Assembly (NCBI GenBank): GCA_934661005.1
Contig: CAKUIK010000026.1
Span: 1 to 32,529, forward strand
DNA: 32,529 bases
Direction: 5' to 3'
Source of the DNA: an uncultured Slackia sp.
GTDB taxonomy: Bacteria; Actinomycetota; Coriobacteriia; Coriobacteriales; Eggerthellaceae
A program made the position numbers and the translations under genes. The notes under the pieces are model-generated. The model was not told the DNA's origin, did no database searches, and was given only the letters and a program-made list of their open reading frames with translations. Below are positions 29,041-32,529 of the stretch, piece after piece. The stretch's first letter is position 1; each line of letters begins with the position of its first letter.

Positions 29041-30357
29041 ATGTCGAAGTACTATCAAGAAGAAATCGAGTGCATGGACCACTCGAAGCTCGAGGAACTT
29101 CAGCTCGAGCGTTTGCGTGACGTTGCCGTTCGCTGCTACGAGAACATCCCTCTCTACAAGCAGCGCTTTGATGAGGCAGGCGTCGACCCGTACCATATCG
29201 AATCTCTCGAAGACATCAAGAAGTTTCCCTTTACCGTGAAGCAGGATATGCGCGATGCGTATCCGTTTGGCCTGTTCGCCGTTCCCCGTTCCGAATGCGT
29301 GCGCGTGCATGCATCTTCGGGCACCACGGGTCAGGCGACTGTCGTTGGCTATACGAAAGACGACCTGCAGGTGTGGGGCGACTGCTTCGCGCGCGGCATT
29401 TACATGCTCGGCGGCGGCGAAGATTCCGTCGTGCAGGTTTCCTATGGCTATGGCCTGTTCACGGGCGGCTTGGGTGCGCATTTCGGCGCTGAGGCCGCGG
29501 GCGCCATGGTCGTTCCCATGTCCACGGGCAACACCAAGCGCCAAATTCAGATCATGAAAGATTTCGGCGTCACCATTCTGTGCGCGACGCCTTCGTATGC
29601 GCTGCTCATCGCCGACACCATCGCCGAAATGGGCATGAGTATGGACGAATTCAAGCTCACGGGCGTCATTCTTGGCGCCGAGCCCTGCAGCGAGGCAACG
29701 CGCGACGAAATTCGCCGCAAGCTTGGCGTGCAGTACTGCGATGTGTACGGCCTTTCCGAAATCATGGGCCCGGGCGTCGCTATGGAATGCTCCGATTCCA
29801 ACGGCCTGCACCTGTGTGAAGATGAGTTCCTGGCCGAAATCGTGAACCCCGACACCTTCGAGCCTGTGCCCGACGGTGAATTCGGCGAGCTCGTCATTAC
29901 CACGCTCACGCGCCAGTGCACCCCGCTCATTCGCTATCGTACGCGCGACCTTACGCGCTTCATTCCGGGCGAGTGCAGCTGCGGGCGCACCCATAAGAAA
30001 ATCGACCGCATCGTGGGCCGCACCGACGACATGCTCATCATTCGCGGCGTGAACGTCTTCCCGTCGCAAATCGAGCAGGTCGTGAACAGCTTCGACGAGA
30101 TTACTCCTCATTATCAGATCGTCCTCACCACCAAGGGCACGCTCGACCAAATCGAGCTGCGTGTGGAAACCGCGCCCGACTTCCCGTTCGACGAGATTCG
30201 CGCGCTCGAAGATTTGAAGAAGCGTTTGGCCGCCGCGTTGAAGTCGAACCTGCAGATTGCTGTTAAGATTAAGTTCTGCGAGCCGAAGACGATCGAGCGC
30301 AGCGAAGGCAAATCGAAGCGCGTGATTGACTTGCGCGAAGTGAAGCAGCAGAACTAA
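29041..30357 (+). CDS. paaK: Phenylacetate-CoA ligase (PaaK type)
   Basis: 438 residues, the normal PaaK length, in the ANL superfamily. ATP loop SSGTTGQATVVGYT starts at residue 92; YGLSEIMGPGVA, then IRYRTRDLTRFI, and GRTDDMLIIRGVNVFPSQIE follow, with the C-terminal lysine in SKRVID. It joins phenylacetate and related arylacetates to CoA with ATP to AMP. In anaerobes PaaK-like proteins often stand with indolepyruvate ferredoxin oxidoreductase and an ACT protein; only the ACT gene is here. A GGAAGGA ribosome site precedes the ATG at 29041; the frame opens 23 codons earlier. Whether it runs forward (activation) or in reverse in amino-acid fermentation cannot be read. Confidence 0.92.
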   Translation: MSKYYQEEIECMDHSKLEELQLERLRDVAVRCYENIPLYKQRFDEAGVDPYHIESLEDIKKFPFTVKQDMRDAYPFGLFAVPRSECVRVHASSGTTGQATVVGYTKDDLQVWGDCFARGIYMLGGGEDSVVQVSYGYGLFTGGLGAHFGAEAAGAMVVPMSTGNTKRQIQIMKDFGVTILCATPSYALLIADTIAEMGMSMDEFKLTGVILGAEPCSEATRDEIRRKLGVQYCDVYGLSEIMGPGVAMECSDSNGLHLCEDEFLAEIVNPDTFEPVPDGEFGELVITTLTRQCTPLIRYRTRDLTRFIPGECSCGRTHKKIDRIVGRTDDMLIIRGVNVFPSQIEQVVNSFDEITPHYQIVLTTKGTLDQIELRVETAPDFPFDEIRALEDLKKRLAAALKSNLQIAVKIKFCEPKTIERSEGKSKRVIDLREVKQQN

Positions 30358-30374
30358 CGAAGGGGAGCATACCG

Positions 30375-30800
30375 ATGATTGAACAGCTCACCGTTTTCAT
30401 TCAAAACGAAAAGGGCCGCCTGTCCGGCCTGTGCCGCACCCTTGCCGATGCGAATATCAACATGCACGACCTTTTCATCGCCGACACGAGCGACTTCGGC
30501 GTCGTGCGCGTCTTCTGCGACACGCCCCAGGCCGCCGCGAAGGTGCTCGACGAAGCGGGCTTCCGCGCGAGCGTCACGAAGGTGCTTGCCGTGCGCGTGC
30601 CCAACGAGCCGGGCGGATTGGCACATCTGCTCGAAACCATCGAGGGCATGGGTGCCAACATTGAATATGGCTACTGCTTTTCGCGTGGAGAAGCAACGGC
30701 AATTGACGTTCTGAAGGTCGTAGACGATACCGTTGAGGGCAAGCTTTCTGAAGCTGGCTTCGATGTCGTTTCCGCCGAGGAGGTCTATAAGCTTGATTAG
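30375..30800 (+). CDS. Protein with two ACT domains
   Basis: 141 residues made of two ACT domains in tandem: IEQLTVFIQNEKGRLSGLCR (from residue 2) and KVLAVRVPNEPGGLAHLLET (from about residue 72). ACT domains bind amino acids or related small molecules. There is no catalytic or DNA-binding part, so it is a stand-alone sensor. It follows paaK after 17 bases with an AGGGGAG ribosome site, a pairing seen in many anaerobes; binding of an aromatic amino acid and control of aryl-CoA metabolism is a reasonable guess. Its end overlaps the next start by 8 nt. Confidence 0.9.
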   Translation: MIEQLTVFIQNEKGRLSGLCRTLADANINMHDLFIADTSDFGVVRVFCDTPQAAAKVLDEAGFRASVTKVLAVRVPNEPGGLAHLLETIEGMGANIEYGYCFSRGEATAIDVLKVVDDTVEGKLSEAGFDVVSAEEVYKLD

Positions 30801-32202
30801 CATCTTCGCTTATCAACGCAATAGATTCGAAGCGCTCGCATCCGCGGGCGCTTCCGTTGTTTCGCGCGCGGGTCGCATTCTTGCGGCGTGCGCGCTTGCT
30901 GGTACGTTCGCGCTTTCTGCACCTGCGGCCGCTTTCGCAGAGGTGCTCGACACCGACGTCATCGGCGACAAGACCGTTGCTGCCCGCGACCTGTCGGCCG
31001 ATCAATGCCCCGACATAGAGGCGACGCACGCCATGCTCGTGGGGTCCGATGGCACCGTGTATTTTTCGCGCGATGCGAATGCGGAAGTGAAAATCGCGTC
31101 GCTCACGAAAATCATGACGGCTGTGGTGGCGCTCGAGAATGCGCCCCTCGACCTTACGGTGACGGTCGATAACGAAGCGGCTACGGTGGGCGAGTCGAGC
31201 GCGGGCCTCCTTGAAGGCGACTCCATGTCGCTTGAAACGGCTTTGTATGCCCTTATGGTGCCCTCGGGCAACGACGCAGGCATTGCCATCGCGAAATCGG
31301 TGGGTACTCACATGTCGGGCGACGCGTCGACCGGCTATGACACCTTTATCGCCGCTATGAACGCGAAGGCCGCCGACCTTGGTATGGATAGTTCGGTGTA
31401 CACCAACCCCCACGGGCTCGACTTTGATGCGTTTGGCAATGAAAATTTGCATTCGAACGCGAAAGACGTCGCTACGCTCGTGTCGTACGCCATGCAAAAC
31501 GAAACGTTTCGCGGTATTGTCGATGCAGGCTCAACCACTATCACGGTGACGTCCGCCGACGGCACGGCGCGCAATGTTGCGCTGCAAACCACTGATGAGC
31601 TCATGGGCGTGTACGACGGCATTTGCGGCGTGAAAACCGGCACGACTGACGATGCGGGCTATTGCTTCGCGGGTGCCGTTTCGCGCGAAGCGGGCGAGTT
31701 CTACAGCGTTGTGCTCGATTCGCCGTCGAGCGATGAACGCTTCAGCGACACCGTGGCGCTCATGGATTGGGCGTATGCCAATATCGCGCAACGTTCGCTG
31801 GTCAATAGCAGCCAGTATGTAGATTATCTTGGTGCCCAGGTCCCGCTTGTGGCCAAAGTGGCTCATAATGATTGGGTGGATGTTACCGTCAACGCCACTG
31901 TTGCCGACCCTGGGCTAACCGCCGCTGTCTTTTCTGCGTTCGGCCCTGTTCAGGCGAAGGCGAGTTATAACGAGCTTTCGGGCGATATTCATGCGGGCGA
32001 TGTGATTGGCAGCCTTGCGTTCGTGCAAGACGACAAGCAAATCGCGCAAACCGATATCATCGCCGTCGAAGACGTTGCTGCGCCGAATTTCTTCCAGGGA
32101 ATTGGTGTTGGTTTCGACCGCTGGATTCGCTCGATTCAGCACCAGCCCACCGTGGCCGAGACGCAGGAATGCTATTACACGCAAGCGTTAAGCGATCGCT
32201 AG
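30793..32202 (+). CDS. D-alanyl-D-alanine carboxypeptidase (peptidase S11, PBP5-like)
   Basis: 469 residues. A signal peptide (about residues 23-49, cleavage after AFA) sends it across the membrane. The three penicillin-binding motifs are Ser103-Leu-Thr-Lys106 (ASLTKIMT), Ser158-Gly-Asn160 (PSGNDAG) and Lys281-Thr-Gly283 (GVKTGTTDDAG). It trims the last D-Ala from peptidoglycan stem peptides. The C-terminal part has the beta domain of PBP5 and ends with an amphipathic stretch (FFQGIGVGFDRWIRSI) that may hold it to the membrane. The start taken is TTG at 30793: GGAGG lies nine bases before it and it gives a normal signal peptide; the TTG at 30733 would lie inside the ACT gene. It overlaps that gene by 8 nt. 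Confidence 0.9.
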   Translation: MISIFAYQRNRFEALASAGASVVSRAGRILAACALAGTFALSAPAAAFAEVLDTDVIGDKTVAARDLSADQCPDIEATHAMLVGSDGTVYFSRDANAEVKIASLTKIMTAVVALENAPLDLTVTVDNEAATVGESSAGLLEGDSMSLETALYALMVPSGNDAGIAIAKSVGTHMSGDASTGYDTFIAAMNAKAADLGMDSSVYTNPHGLDFDAFGNENLHSNAKDVATLVSYAMQNETFRGIVDAGSTTITVTSADGTARNVALQTTDELMGVYDGICGVKTGTTDDAGYCFAGAVSREAGEFYSVVLDSPSSDERFSDTVALMDWAYANIAQRSLVNSSQYVDYLGAQVPLVAKVAHNDWVDVTVNATVADPGLTAAVFSAFGPVQAKASYNELSGDIHAGDVIGSLAFVQDDKQIAQTDIIAVEDVAAPNFFQGIGVGFDRWIRSIQHQPTVAETQECYYTQALSDR

Positions 32203-32271
32203 CGTGCGTTTGAGGAACTTATGCGCCGCCGCAGCGCCCGATGCGGTGTTTGAGATAACGAGGTGAACGCC

Positions 32272-32529
32272 ATGACCGATGAGACCATGGGTACCGTTTT
32301 GCAGAACTGCCCCGTGTGCGGTGCGCCCGTTGCCGCCGATGCTTCCGCGTGCACTGCATGCGGGTTCAAGCTTCTTGGCCGCACTCAGGCCTTCAGGCCG
32401 CTGAACATGCAGGCGCAGGCAAGCCCTGCGATGGCAAACCCTGCGCTGCTTTCGGAGGCGACTCTAAAAATCGTCAAAGGCCCGCAAATCGGCAGCTCAT
32501 TCCGCCTGGCGACCGATCGCCTTACCGTG
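32272..32529 (+). CDS. Zinc-ribbon / FHA-domain protein, N-terminal part only
   Basis: 86 codons from the ATG at 32272 to the end of the window; the gene continues beyond. Residues 13-34 form a zinc ribbon, with CPVCGAPV and CTACGFKL giving four cysteines. A linker rich in Ala, Gln and Met follows, then from about residue 64 the beginning of an FHA domain (LKIVKGPQIGSSFRL, ending in LTV where GR would come next). FHA domains bind phosphothreonine, so a role in Ser/Thr kinase signalling, common in actinobacteria and often next to cell-wall genes, is likely. A GAGGTGA ribosome site precedes the ATG. The upstream gene ends 69 bases before. Confidence 0.8.
   Translation, partial: MTDETMGTVLQNCPVCGAPVAADASACTACGFKLLGRTQAFRPLNMQAQASPAMANPALLSEATLKIVKGPQIGSSFRLATDRLTV

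Overview
The window is moderately GC-rich bacterial chromosome, read as an anaerobic actinobacterium of the Coriobacteriia (Eggerthellales-like). This placement is inference: it rests on the mix of a sufCBDSU operon, acyl-CoA reduction genes, an Ech-type hydrogenase and a PaaK/ACT pair. No rRNA, tRNA, transposase, integrase or CRISPR array was found.

Layout. (1) 1-932: an AEC-type permease lacking its first membrane segment, probably truncated. (2) 1324-6554, minus strand: a complete Fe-S assembly operon, sufC-sufB-sufD-sufS-sufU, closed by a strong terminator. (3) 7018-9211: a GT2 glycosyltransferase and a YbhN-like flippase-fold membrane protein; the 3' end of the second gene is repeated twice more downstream as decayed in-frame copies. 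(4) 9693-10967: a PaaI-type thioesterase and a TetR regulator. (5) 11242-21935: an acyl-CoA reduction cluster with class III CoA-transferase, both subunits of a 2-hydroxyacyl-CoA dehydratase, an MFS carrier, an acyl-CoA dehydrogenase, the dehydratase activator ATPase, an acyl-CoA synthetase and a second acyl-CoA dehydrogenase. (6) 22177-27841: an Ech-type energy-converting [NiFe] hydrogenase in which the EchA and EchB membrane subunits are one protein, and EchD and EchF carry related Ala/Lys-rich tails. (7) 28138-32529: a CDP-alcohol phosphatidyltransferase, a phenylacetate-CoA ligase with a double-ACT protein, a D,D-carboxypeptidase and the start of a zinc-ribbon/FHA protein.

How they fit together (inference). 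A 2-hydroxy acid would be activated by the CoA-transferase, dehydrated by the activator-driven dehydratase, and the enoyl-CoA reduced by an acyl-CoA dehydrogenase. This resembles the reductive Stickland branches (Had/Fld systems) of clostridia. The activator needs a low-potential donor such as reduced ferredoxin, the same carrier an Ech hydrogenase makes or consumes. No etfAB genes are present here, so the electron partner of the dehydrogenases must lie elsewhere. PaaK plus ACT is typical of arylacetate/aryl-CoA metabolism and may mark the oxidative side of the same amino-acid economy. The suf operon would supply the many clusters these enzymes need.

The most unusual content is non-coding or structural: every long spacer inside the acyl-CoA cluster holds long inverted repeats, and the one before the activator gene has three stems in an interlocked order; the second acyl-CoA dehydrogenase lacks a catalytic glutamate at both known positions; and the hydrogenase has a subunit fusion plus a repeated, unrecognised Cys-containing tail.
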